Source: TMP-24 sp041397305
Lineage (GTDB): Bacteria > Pseudomonadota > Alphaproteobacteria > Rhodobacterales > Rhodobacteraceae
DNA: 64,000 nt
Assembly: GCA_041397305.1 (NCBI GenBank)
Contig: JAWKWX010000003.1
Coordinates: forward strand, 186,001-250,000
Direction of reading: 5' to 3'
Position 1 is the first letter of the stretch. The number at the start of each line of letters is the position of its first letter. Below the pieces are notes generated by a model. It searched no databases. It saw only the letters and a list, made by a program, of their open reading frames with translations, and was not told the DNA's origin. Shown one piece after another: positions 10,029 through 19,464 of the stretch. A program made the position numbers and the translations under genes.

Positions 10029-12497
10029 ATGACCAGACCCGTCTCACTTTCCGTCGAGGGCATGAGCTGTGCCTCCTGCGTGGCGCGCGGGCTGCTCCGT
10101 GGCCTCGGCCGGTCGAGTGGCATCTCTGGACGTGTCGGTCAATCTCGCGGCAGAGGCGGCGCGGTTTCAGGCGGATGGTCCAGGAAGCCTCTCGGCGGCG
10201 GCCACGAAGCTCGAGGCGCTGGGATATCCGGCGCGGAAAGCCACGGTGACGCTGACCATCAGGGGCATGACCCGCGCCTCCTGCGTCGGCCGGGTGGAAC
10301 GGGCACTTGCCGCCTTGCCCGGGGTAACGGAGGCGCATGTCAACCTTGCTGCCGAAAGCGCCCGGGTGACCTATCTTGAAGGCGCGCTCGAGCCGACGGA
10401 GCTGATGCGTGCCAAGGAGGGCGCGGGATATGCAGCGCAGACGCAAGCCGATGCGGCCGAGGACATGGCGACGCGCAAGGAGGAGGAGGCCCGTGCGCTC
10501 GGCAGGCGGGTGCTGCTGGCCGCTCTCCTGGCGTTACCGGTTTTCGTGGATGAGATGGGCAGCCATCTCATCCCCGCCTTCCATCACCTGATCATGGCGA
10601 CCATCGGTCGCGAGGCGAGCTGGCTCCTCCAGTTCGCGCTGACCACGGCGGTGCTGGCCGGACCGGGGCGGCAATTCTATATCAAGGGCATTCCCGCATC
10701 TCTCAAGGGCGCGCCGGACATGAACAGCCTGGTCGCGGTCGGGACCGGCGCGGCCTACCTCTATTCGCTGGTGGCGACCTTCGCGCCCGCGCTTCTGCCA
10801 GAGGGCGTGCGTGCGGTCTATTACGAGGCGGCGGCGGTGACGTCGTCCTGATCCTCGTCGGGCGCTGGCTGAGGCGCGGGCGAAGTGGCCGTACCGGGGC
10901 CGCGATCCGCAAGCTTCTGGGGCTTCAGGTGCGCACCGCGACCATCCTTTCGGAGGGTGAGCCGCGCGAGGTCGAGATCGAGGCGCTCAGACCGGCGATC
11001 TGGTCCTCGTCCGGCCTCGGCGAACGGATCGCGACCGATGGCGAGGTGACAGAAGGCGAAAGCCATGTCGATGAAAGCATGATCACCGGCGAACCTTGCC
11101 GGTCGCCAAGGCGCCGGGTGCTGCCGTCACCGGCGGCAATGGTGAACGGCGCGGGCAGCCTGACCTTCCGCGCCACAGCGCGTCGGCGCTGACACCACGC
11201 TCGCCCAGATCATCCGCATGGTCGAAGAGGCGCAGGGCGCCAGGCTGCCGATCCAGGGGCTGGTCGACTGGATCACCCTGTGGTTCGTGCCCGCTGGTCA
11301 TGGTGCTCGCGGCGCTGACGGTGCTCGTCTGGCTCTCCGGCCCGATCCTGCCCTGACCTATGCGCTGGTGGCGGGTGTCTCGGTCCTGATCATCGCCTGC
11401 CCCTGCGCCATGGGCCTCGCCACGCCCACGTCGATCATGGTGGCACGCGGCCGCGCGGCCGAGCTTGGGGTTCTCTCGCAAGGGTGACGCGCTGCAAGCG
11501 CTGAGCGGCGTTTCCACCGTGGCGCTCGACAAGACCGGCACCGTGACGCTCGGGCGGCCCGAACTGACCGATCTGTCCTGCGGACGGGTTCGACCGGACC
11601 GATGTGCTCGCCCGCGTGGCGGCGGTGGTCGAGGCGCGGTCCGAACATCCGATCGCCGAGGCCATCGTGCGCGGCGCGGCGGCGGAAGGCGCGCCGAAGC
11701 TTGATGTGCGGTCTTTCGCCTCCTTCACCGGCTATGGTGTGCGCGCGGATGTCGCGGGCCAGGATGTGCTCATCGGGGCCGAGCGGCTGGATGGTCCGCG
11801 AAGGGATCGCCCTCGGCGCGCTCTCCGACGCGCAGGCCGATCTCGCCCGGCGCGGCCGCACGGCGCTTTTCGCAGCCGTCGGCGGGCGGATCGCGGCGGT
11901 GATCGGCGTCGCCGACCCGGTCAAGCCCGCCAGCCGCGCCGCCATAGCCGCGCTGCGGGCACGAGGTCTGCAGGTGGCGATGATCACCGGCGTGATGGCG
12001 CGGAAACGGCAGAGGCGATAGCCCGCGAGGTCGGCATCGACCGGGTGGTCGCGGACGTGCTGCCGGGCGGGAAGCGTCGAGGCGCTCGACAGGCTCAGGG
12101 CCACGGGCCGTATCGCGTTCGTCGGCGACGGGATCAACGATGCCCCTGCCCTTGCCCATGCCGATGTCGGCATCGCCATCGGTACCGGCACCGACGTGGC
12201 CATCGAAAGCGCCGATGTGGTGCTGATGTCGGGCGACCTCAGGGGCGTGGTGAACGCTGAGGTCTCGCGCCGCACGATGGCCAATATCCGCGAGAACCTG
12301 TTCTGGGCTTTCGGTTACAATGTCGCGCTGATCCCGGTCGCGGCGGGGGTTCTCTACCCGGCCTTCTCAGCCTCCTGCTGTCGCCGGTCCTCGCGGCGGG
12401 GGCGATGGCACTGAGTTCGGTCTTCGTGCTGACTAACGCGCTTCGCCTGCGCCGTGTCGCCCCGGCGATGGACGAGCATTGCCGAAGAGGCATCTGA
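10029..12497 (+). CDS. copA: Copper-exporting P1B-type ATPase CopA (frameshifted)
   Basis: CopA pumps Cu(I) out of the cytoplasm. Two N-terminal metal-binding domains are present: the first with GMSCASC, the second with GMTRASC, where the first Cys of CxxC is replaced by Arg. Membrane segments follow, then the actuator region, the CPC transport motif in IACPCAMGLATPTS, the phosphorylation site DKTGTVT, the HP region SEHPIAEAIV and the hinge VGDGINDAPALAHADVGIAI. The end is VAPAMDEHCRRGI with TGA at 12495-12497, overlapping the cueR ATG. About ten indels break the frame. Copper control is relevant because NosZ and NnrS need copper. Confidence 0.9.
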
Positions 12498-12911
12498 TGA
12501 ACATCGGTCGATGTCGCGGAACGCCTGGGTCCCGGCCAAGACCGATCCGCTTTTACGAGGATATCGGCCTGGTGAAGCCCTGCGCGCCGCCAACGGCTAC
12601 CGCAGCTTTCGCGACAGCGACCTGCACAAGCTCGCGTTCCTCGGCCGGGCCAGGGCGCTTGGCTTTTCCATCGACGAATGTCGCCTGCTTCTGCGCTCTA
12701 CGAGACAAGGGCCGCGAAAGCGCAGGTGAAGGCGCTGGCGGAAGACCATCTGAGGACCATAGACGACAAGATCGCCCAGCTTCTCGCTCGATGCGGGCGA
12801 CGCTTGCTCACCTTGTTCATCGCTGCGCGGGCGACAGCCGCCCCGACTGCCCGATCCTTGACGATCTGCCCAACCGGCTCACGCGCCTGGGCAGGCCGCC
12901 CATCGGCCTGA
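12497..12911 (+). CDS. cueR: CueR-type Cu(I)-responsive MerR regulator (frameshifted)
   Basis: This is a MerR-family activator of copper export genes. The start MNIG overlaps the copA stop (TGATG). After one indel the helix-turn-helix reads DVAERLG...KTIRFYEDIGLVKP, then NGYRSFRDSDLHKLAFLGRARALGFSIDECRLLL and QVKALAEDHLRTIDDKIAQL. The metal-binding end is HRCAGDSRPDCPILDDL, with the two Cys residues (C-x7-C) typical of CueR. The stop is uncertain because of a further indel near 12870. The likely target is the 19-base-spacer promoter upstream of copA. Confidence 0.85.
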
Positions 12912-13011
12912 CAGCCCCTCGCCGCGCCACCGGAGCGAAGAGCGGCCTGCCCGGTTTACGCCACCCAAGCACTTCTCTAGACTGCGCCGGACCCTACCCG
13001 CTGAGGCACGC

Positions 13012-14761
13012 ATGACCGACGATTCCGGGACCCGCTATCAGGTTCTCGCCCGTAAATACCGGCCCGAAACCTTGCCGATCTCGTCGGTCAGGAAGCGATG
13101 GTCCGCACGCTGAAGAATGCTCGCGGCCGACCGGATCGCCCAGGCCTTCGATCATGACAGGCATCCGGGGGACGGGAAAGACCACCATCCCTTCCACGGA
13201 TCATCGCCAAGGGGCTGAACTGTGTGGGGCCGGACGGCAGTGGCGGCCCGACGACCGACCCCTGCGGCCAATGCGAGCACTGCCGGGCGATCATGGAAGG
13301 CCATGTCGATGTGGATGGGAGATGGATGCGGCCAGCCGCACCGGCGCGGGCGACCGCGACCGCGACCTGTGCACTACCAGCGGTCCCCGGCGCGCTACAA
13401 GGTCTATATCATCGACGAAGTCCACATGCTGTCGACGAACGCCTTCCAACGCGCTGCTGAAGACGCTGGAGGAGCCGCCTGCCCATGTGAAATTCATTCG
13501 CCACGACCGAGATCCGCAAGGTGCCGGTCACGGTCCTGTCGCGCTGCCAGCGCTTCGACCTGCGCCGGATCGGAGCCTGAGGTGATGATCGCGCTGCTGC
13601 GCAGGATCGCCGGCGCCGAAGGCGCCTCGATCAGCGACGAGGCGCTCGCGCTCATCACGCGGGCGGCGGAAGGCTCGGCGCGGGATGCGACCTCGCTTTC
13701 CTCGACCAGGCGATCAGCCATGGCGCGGGCGAAACGACGGCAGATCAGGTCCGCGCGATGCTGGGCCTCGCCGCTGACCGTGGCCGGGTTCTCGACCTTT
13801 TCGACATGATCCTGAAGGGCGAGGCGGCGGCGGCTCTGGCGGAACTGTCGGCGAATATGCCGACGGCGCCGATCCGATGGCGGTGCTGCGCGACCTGGCG
13901 GAAGTCACCCACTGGATATCGGTGATCAAGATCACGCCCGAGGCCGCTGACGACCTCGGGATCGCAGCTCGACGAAAAGGCGTTGGCTTGCCATGGCGGA
14001 TGCCCGCCGATGCGGGTCCTGACCTCGGATGTGGCAGATGCTGTTGAAAGCGATCGAGGAGGTGGCACAGGCACCAAACGCGATGATGGCCGCCGAGATG
14101 GCGGTGATCCGCCTCACTCATGTCGCCGACCTGCCGGACCCCGAACAACTGCTGCGCCGCCTGTCCGATGGCCCTGGCCCCACCACCCCCAGCTCCCACC
14201 GGGGCGTGGCCCCGCGCCGGGCGGGATGGTGACCCATGCCGCGCCCCGCGCCATTGCCATCGGCGCCAACGGCGTCGGGCGTTGCTACCGCGCTCGCCAT
14301 CGCGCCCGATGTCGCGCTGGCGCGCCATGCGACCTTCCCGGCTGTCGTCGAGGCTGATCCGCGCCAACCGCGACGTGAAACTTCTGATGGAGGTCGAGAC
14401 CCATCTGTGGTGCCTCGTCCAATACGCGCCGGGCCGGATCGGTCGAACCGACTGCGGGCGCCTCGCGCGGTCTGGTGGTGACCCTCGCCCAGCGCCTGCA
14501 AAGCTGGACCGGCACGCGCTGGGGTGTTTCGGTGGTGGCCGAAGGCGGCCAGCCGACCATCGCGGAAACCCGCAACGCCGCCGAGATTGCCGCTCACGCA
14601 GCGAGGCCGTTATGCTGAACCCGATCGTCCAGGCGGTCTTCGCCGTTTTCCCGAGGCGCGGCGAACACCACCGCCCGGCACGCCTGAGAACAGGCACCCA
14701 GGCAGCCCTCACGGCGCTGCCGGAGGTCGAGGATGAATGGGACCCGTTCGAGGATGGGTGA
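13012..14761 (+). CDS. dnaX: DNA polymerase III subunit gamma/tau (frameshifted)
   Basis: This is the clamp-loader ATPase subunit of the replicase and is essential. It starts MTDDSGTRYQVLARKYRPETF. The Walker A region reads MTGIRGTGKTT, the zinc-binding part has NCVGPDG...DPCGQCEHCRAI, Walker B is VYIIDEVHML, and the NALLKTLEEPPAHVKFI and CQRFDLRRI segments are intact in sequence. The C terminus is EDEWDPFEDG with TGA at 14759-14761. At least twelve frame changes are needed. A cell could not live with this gene as written, which is the best evidence that the indels in this part are sequencing or assembly errors. Confidence 0.9.
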
Positions 14762-15281
14762 GGCAAACACCCTACCGGTCGCGGACATATTGAACGATGT
14801 CAAGAAGCTCGCCGTCGAATATTATCACGCAACCGGCAAGCCCCTCGGAGTGACGGGTGAGATCGCGGAATTCGAAGCCGCGCGCGTTCTTGGCCTTACC
14901 CTCGCCGAGGCACGCAGCCCCCGCGCCGATGCAATCCGAGTGGTGAATGACCGATCCGAAACGATCCAGATCAAGGGTCGATGGAAGCGTGACGGCGCGA
15001 AATGGGGGCGTGTCCCCTCGATAAAGACCGGCCCGGGCCAACCTTTCGATGTTGTTATGCTGGTGCTCTTGCAAGGCGGCTACGAACTTCACTCAATTTG
15101 GGAGATGCCGCACGCCATGGCCGCCGCCCTGCTTGACAGGCCCGGGTCACGGGTGCGCAACGAGCTCCGCTCGCTCGCGGTCTCCCAATTCATGGCAAAG
15201 GCAACACGCGTCTGGCCTCCGGAGACTTGCGGCACAGACGACCGCGCACTACCTGCGGGAATGGAACGGACAGGAGTTTGA
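14754..15281 (+). CDS. Uncharacterised DUF6998-like protein inserted between dnaX and ybaB
   Basis: The product is about 175 residues, starting MGEANTLPVADIL at an ATG that overlaps the dnaX stop; an ATG at 14733 is an alternative start. The core reads AVEYYHATGKPLGVTGEIAEFEAARVLG, then DAIRVVNDRSETIQIKGRW and FDVVMLVLLQGGYELHSIW. I associate this pattern with DUF6998-type proteins. The order Glu (EIAEFEAA), Asp (ADAIR) and QIKGR resembles a PD-(D/E)xK nuclease-like core, but that is inference. No function is known to me. Its stop (15279-15281) is one base before the ybaB ATG, so it is embedded in the dnaX-ybaB operon. Confidence 0.6.
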   Translation: MGEANTLPVADILNDVKKLAVEYYHATGKPLGVTGEIAEFEAARVLGLTLAEARSPRADAIRVVNDRSETIQIKGRWKRDGAKWGRVPSIKTGPGQPFDVVMLVLLQGGYELHSIWEMPHAMAAALLDRPGSRVRNELRSLAVSQFMAKATRVWPPETCGTDDRALPAGMERTGV

Positions 15282-15282
15282 G

Positions 15283-15633
15283 ATGCTTAAGGGTTTGGGC
15301 CTCGGCGGCCTTGGCGACATGACCAAGATGATGAAGGCCGCGCAGGAAATGCAGGGCAAGATCGGCGAGCTGCAGGAAAGCTTCGACCGGATCATGGTCG
15401 TGGGCGAGGCGGGCGCGGGGCTGGTGACGGCGACCTGTTCGGCCAAGGGAGAGCTGAAGGCGCTCGACATCAACCCCACGATCTTCGATCCGACCCAGAA
15501 GGAAGTGGTCGAGGATCTGATCCTGGCCGCGATCAAGGATGCCCAGAGGAAGGCGGGCGAAAGGGCGCAGACGGAAATGAAGCGCCTGACCGAAGGGCTT
15601 GGCCTGCCGCCCGACTTCAAGCTGCCGTTCTGA
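15283..15633 (+). CDS. YbaB/EbfC nucleoid-associated protein
   Basis: This is a small DNA-binding dimer of the YbaB/EbfC family, normally encoded between dnaX and recR. The product has 116 residues, MLKGLGLGGLGDMTKMMKAA through PPDFKLPF, with the family's helix (MKAAQEMQGKIGELQES), the central sheet (VVGEAGAGLVTATCSAKGELKALDI) and the C-terminal helices. The frame is intact, the first in this window. recR does not follow; zapE does, after 60 bases. Confidence 0.93.
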   Translation: MLKGLGLGGLGDMTKMMKAAQEMQGKIGELQESFDRIMVVGEAGAGLVTATCSAKGELKALDINPTIFDPTQKEVVEDLILAAIKDAQRKAGERAQTEMKRLTEGLGLPPDFKLPF

Positions 15634-15693
15634 TCCGGCGAAGGCGGGGCCGGGCATCGTGACAGGAGGGGCGCGGGTTGCTATCAGCGATCC

Positions 15694-16786
15694 ATGACGG
15701 ATGCGCGCGAAAGCCTGACAGAGATCTACGACCGCAAGGTGGCCGAGGGCGCGATCCGCCCGGACGCCGCCCAGCGCGCGCTTCTGCCCGAATTCGACCG
15801 TATCCGCGCGCAGCTAGAGCAAGAAGGGCAGAAGAAGGGCTTCCTCGGCGGGCTTTTCGGCAAGCCGCCGGTGGCGCCGAAGGGGCTGTACCTGTGGGGC
15901 GGGGTCGGACGCGGCAAGTCGATGCTGATGGACCTCTTTCACGAGGCGACCGCGATCGAGGCCAAGCGGCGCGTCCATTTCCACGCCTTCATGCAAGAGG
16001 TTCAGGCGGCCCTTCATGCGGCGCGCAAGACCGGCGTGGACGATGCGATCCGGCCTGGTGGCGGTGGAGATTTCGTCGAAGCTGCGCCTTCTGTCCTTCG
16101 ACGAAATGCAGATCACCGATATTGCCGATGCGATGATCGTCGGGCGGCTTTTCCAGATGCTGTTCGAACGCGGCACCTGCGTGGTGACGACCTCGAACCG
16201 GGTGCCGGACGATCTGTACAAGGACGGTCTGAACCGGCCTCTGTTCCTGCCGTTCATTGACCTTCTGAAGGCGCGGATGGAGGTCCGCGAGATCGAGAGC
16301 GAGACGGATTATCGCCAGCATCGGCTGAAGGGGGCACATACATATTTTACCCCCGCGAACGCTGCCGCGCGGGCAGCGATCGACCGGATCTGGCGCGAGC
16401 TGACCGGCGGGGGCGGCGACGGGCCGCTCACGTTGTCGGTCAACAACCGCCCGGTCACCCTGCCCGACCATCGGTCGGGCGTTGCGCGCGCCTCGTTCTG
16501 GGATCTCTGCAGCCGCCCGCTTGGCCCAGCCGACTATCTCGCCATCGCCAGGGCGGTGCGGGTGCTGATCGTCGAGGATATTCCCCATCTGTCAGCCGAG
16601 AACTATAACGAGGCCAAACGGTTCGTGACGCTCATCGACGCGCTCTATGAGGGCAAGGTGCGGCTGGTCTGCTCTGCCGCCGACGAGCCGGAACGGCTTT
16701 ATGTCGAGGGCGCGGGATCATTCGAATTCGAACGGACGGCAAGCCGTCTGAGAGAAATGCAGGCGGCGGACTGGGGTCAGCCCTGA
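15694..16786 (+). CDS. zapE: ZapE/AFG1-type cell-division ATPase (one frameshift)
   Basis: This is a P-loop ATPase of the AFG1 family; in E. coli ZapE destabilises the Z-ring under stress. The start is MTDARESLTEIYDRKV. Walker A reads LYLWGGVGRGKSMLMDLF, Walker B LLSFDEMQITDIADAM, followed by VVTTSNRVPDDLYKDGLNRPLF and the C-terminal SAADEPERLY. The frame changes once near 16055, where CCTGGTGGCGG probably has one extra G; corrected, it reads DAIRPVAVEISSKLRLLSF. The 3' end overlaps the convergent oxidoreductase gene by 10 bases. Confidence 0.88.
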
Positions 16787-17889
16787 CCGGCAGGCGGCGG
16801 GATCAGAACCAGCTTGCCGACATGGCGTTTTTCGAGGAAGTCCCGCTGTGCCCGCACGATGTCGGCGAGCGCGTAGGTCGCGGCCAGAAGCGGCCTGATT
16901 TCGCGTCGTTCGATATAGCCGATCAGGTTGGGAAAGATGGGTTCGTCCCAGGCCGTGGTGCCGATCAGGGTCATGTCCTTCAGATAGAGATCGCGCATGT
17001 CGAGCGAAACGATCGGGCCGGCGATCGCGCCGGACGAGACATAGCGGCCACCGCGCCGCAATGCCTTGAGAAGCGGCGGAAAGCCCTGCCCCGCAACGTT
17101 GTCGATGACCACATCCACGCTTTCGGCGCCAAGCAGCTCGGCAGGATTCTCGTCTCGGTCAAGCAACCGGTCAGCCCCGAGGGCGCGCAGGTCTTCGTGC
17201 TTGCCGCGCGCTGCCACGGCGATCACTTTGGCACCGCGCCGACGGGCGAGTTGAACCGTCGCAGAGCCGACCCCGCCGGAAGCGCCTGTCACCAGAACCA
17301 CCTCACCCGCGCCGACGCCCGCACGATGCAGCATGTTCTCGCTCGTGCCATAGGCGCAGGGAATGCTCGCAAGCTCTGCATCGGTCCAGTCGCAAGTCAC
17401 CACGAAGGCCTCGCTTGCCGGAACGGCCACGAACTGCGCGAAGGCGCCATCGGTATCGGCCGCCAGCCACCGTGTCGCCGGATCGTCGAAACCATTGACC
17501 CTCATGCAAGGACGCACCAGCACCCTGCGGCCCAGAAGCGCCGGGTCGACACCGGCGCCAAGCCCGGCGATGCGCCCTGCGCAATCCGTCCCCTGGATCA
17601 TCGGAAACGGTGTCGCGCCTTGCCAGCCGCCCGTACCGGTGTGGCCCTCGCCCGATGGCTGGAGGCTTTCGCCGGTCGAGGCCGTGACCGTGCTGGCGTA
17701 CCAGCCGACCCTCGTATTGATATCGGTGTTGTTCACCCCGGCGGCGAGGACATGGACCAGAACCTCACCCTCCTTCGGTACGGGACGCCGGACCCTTCGG
17801 TACTGCAGCTGGTCAAAACCGCCCTGAGCCGCCGTCACCACCGCCATCATCGTGGCAGACGTGCCGTCCGGATCGAACCTGTCCACCAT
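16777..17889 (-). CDS. Zinc-binding-type alcohol dehydrogenase / quinone oxidoreductase family protein
   Basis: This is a 370-residue medium-chain dehydrogenase/reductase. The GroES-like N terminus contains GEVLVHVLAAGVNNTDINTRVGWY and IQGTDCAGRIAGLG. The Rossmann fold has VLVTGASGGVGSATVQLA for NAD(P)H, then VDVVIDNVAGQGFPPLLKAL. The typical structural-zinc Cys cluster is not evident, so it may be a zinc-free quinone-oxidoreductase-like member. The substrate is unknown. It stands alone, convergent with zapE and about 80 bases from the next minus-strand gene start. Confidence 0.85.
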   Translation of the reverse strand: MVDRFDPDGTSATMMAVVTAAQGGFDQLQYRRVRRPVPKEGEVLVHVLAAGVNNTDINTRVGWYASTVTASTGESLQPSGEGHTGTGGWQGATPFPMIQGTDCAGRIAGLGAGVDPALLGRRVLVRPCMRVNGFDDPATRWLAADTDGAFAQFVAVPASEAFVVTCDWTDAELASIPCAYGTSENMLHRAGVGAGEVVLVTGASGGVGSATVQLARRRGAKVIAVAARGKHEDLRALGADRLLDRDENPAELLGAESVDVVIDNVAGQGFPPLLKALRRGGRYVSSGAIAGPIVSLDMRDLYLKDMTLIGTTAWDEPIFPNLIGYIERREIRPLLAATYALADIVRAQRDFLEKRHVGKLVLIPPPAGQG

Positions 17890-17966
17890 GGGTGCCTCCC
17901 CCAGCCGCCGTCGTGACGCGCATCAACATCGCATGACGCGGCGGACCTGTCAGGGCAGGAATTGCC

Positions 17967-18998
17967 TCAGGCCAGCATGTCCCGCACCATCGGCGCCACG
18001 CGGGTGCCGTAAAGCTCGATCGAGCGCAGAAGTTTCTCGTGCGCGAGCGTGCCCGAGGAATATTTCATCTCGAAACGCGCAAGGCCCAACGCCTTGACCG
18101 TCCGGACGATCTTCTTCGCCACCGTCTCCGGCGCGCCGACATAGAGCGAGCCTTGATCGGCCTCGCGCTCGAAATTCTCGCGCGTGGTGGGCGGCCAGCC
18201 GCGTTCGCGCCCGATCCGGTCGTGCAGCGCCTTGTAGCCCGGCCAGAGCTCTTCGCGCGCACGCTCGTCGCTTTCGGCGACATGGCCGGGTGAATGGACG
18301 CCCAGGGGCTGCGGCGGCTTGCCGATCTGGCCGTAGGCCTGGTGATAGAGATCGACGAAAGGCCGGAACCGCGCCGGACTGCCGCCAATGATGGCCAGCA
18401 TCATCGGCAGGTCATGGCGTACGGCGCGGATCACCGAGTCCGGGCTGCCGCCCACGCCGATCCATGTCTTCAGCCGGTGCGGCCCCAGCGGCGGAAAGAC
18501 GCGCTGGTTCTTCAGCGCCGGGCGGGTCTGGCCCTGCCAGCTGACGGCGGGCTCGCGGATGAGCCGCGCGAAAAGGTCGAGCTTTTCCTCGAAGAGAAGC
18601 TCGTAATCCTGGAGATCGAGCCCGAAGAGCGGGAAGCTTTCGGTGAAAGATCCCCTTCCAAGGATCACTTCCGCGCGTCCGCCGGAGAGGGCATTCAGCG
18701 TGGAAAACCGCTGGAACACCCGGATCGGATCGTCCGACGACAGGACGGTGACGGCGGTCCCCATGCGGATGCGCGAGGTGCGGGCGGCGATCGCGCCAAG
18801 GATCACCTCGGGCGCCGAGATCGCGAAATCGTCGCGGTGATGTTCGCCAAGGCCGATATAGTCGATCCCGACCTGATCGGCGAGGATCGCCTCTTCGACC
18901 ACGTTGCGGATCACCCTGTCCTGTGGCAGGCGGGTACCGTCCGGGCCGACGGTCACATCGCCGAACGTATCCAGCGCGAGTTCGATGGTCTGGCTCAT
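17967..18998 (-). CDS. LLM-class flavin-dependent oxidoreductase (luciferase-like monooxygenase)
   Basis: This is a bacterial-luciferase-family TIM-barrel enzyme using reduced flavin (FMNH2 or F420-like). The preferred start is MSQTIELALDTFGDVTVG at 18998; an upstream ATG at 19022 is possible. GEHHRDDFAISAPEVILGAIA, RIRMGTAVTVLSSDDPIRVFQRF, ALSGGRAEVILGRGSFTESF and WIGVGGSPDSVIRAVRH are typical of this group, close to the Atu2307/SP_0267 type. The substrate is not known. Its only near neighbour is a divergent small gene. Confidence 0.88.
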   Translation of the reverse strand: MSQTIELALDTFGDVTVGPDGTRLPQDRVIRNVVEEAILADQVGIDYIGLGEHHRDDFAISAPEVILGAIAARTSRIRMGTAVTVLSSDDPIRVFQRFSTLNALSGGRAEVILGRGSFTESFPLFGLDLQDYELLFEEKLDLFARLIREPAVSWQGQTRPALKNQRVFPPLGPHRLKTWIGVGGSPDSVIRAVRHDLPMMLAIIGGSPARFRPFVDLYHQAYGQIGKPPQPLGVHSPGHVAESDERAREELWPGYKALHDRIGRERGWPPTTRENFEREADQGSLYVGAPETVAKKIVRTVKALGLARFEMKYSSGTLAHEKLLRSIELYGTRVAPMVRDMLA

Positions 18999-19227
18999 GG
19001 GTTGCACCTTCCTTTCCGCCAAGAGCTATGCTGTCGCGCGCCGGGCGGAAAGTGCGCGTGTGCGCACAGACGCGGCGCAGCCCTGCAGAGATGCGCGAAC
19101 GTGCCTGACCCCGCCGCCCGGGCCAGCGGTTTCATGCCGGTGTTACCATCCTGGGTAGAAAGTCTTGTGGCAGGCGCGATTCGGGCGCAAGCTGACCCAA
19201 CGACCATTCGCCATCTGGGAGGAGAGA

Positions 19228-19422
19228 ATGAGCCGCCATCTAGCCGATCACCGCGCCCAGAGCGACGGCGGGCGCCTGAAGCATTTCTACCGGATCGAGA
19301 AGACCGGCGATGCCGACAGCATCCATCCCGCAAGCCGCGCGCTCCACAAGCGCCCGCTGAGCCGCGACAGCGCGAAGCGTGTCGAAAACTTCACGCGGAT
19401 CGAACGCGAAACCACTGCCTGA
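19228..19422 (+). CDS. Small hypothetical protein, 64 residues
   Basis: A short frame starts MSRHLADHRAQSDGGRLKHF and ends NFTRIERETTA. A good Shine-Dalgarno sequence (GGAGAG, about 19218-19224) supports the ATG at 19228 over the in-frame ATG at 19165. The product is hydrophilic and rich in Arg, His and Glu, with no signal or membrane segment. I do not recognise a family. It is divergent from the LLM oxidoreductase and ends at a strong hairpin before the ilvE stop. Confidence 0.5.
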   Translation: MSRHLADHRAQSDGGRLKHFYRIEKTGDADSIHPASRALHKRPLSRDSAKRVENFTRIERETTA

Positions 19423-19426
19423 AGCT

Positions 19427-19454
19427 GCCGGACGGGCGCTTGCGCCCATCCGGC
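19427..19454. terminator. Hairpin between convergent genes
   Basis: GCCGGACGGGCGC pairs with GCGCCCATCCGGC around a TT loop (13-base arms, one mismatch). It lies between the small hypothetical gene and the ilvE stop and could end transcription from both sides, though no T-run follows. Confidence 0.5.
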
Positions 19455-19464
19455 GCGATGAGGA

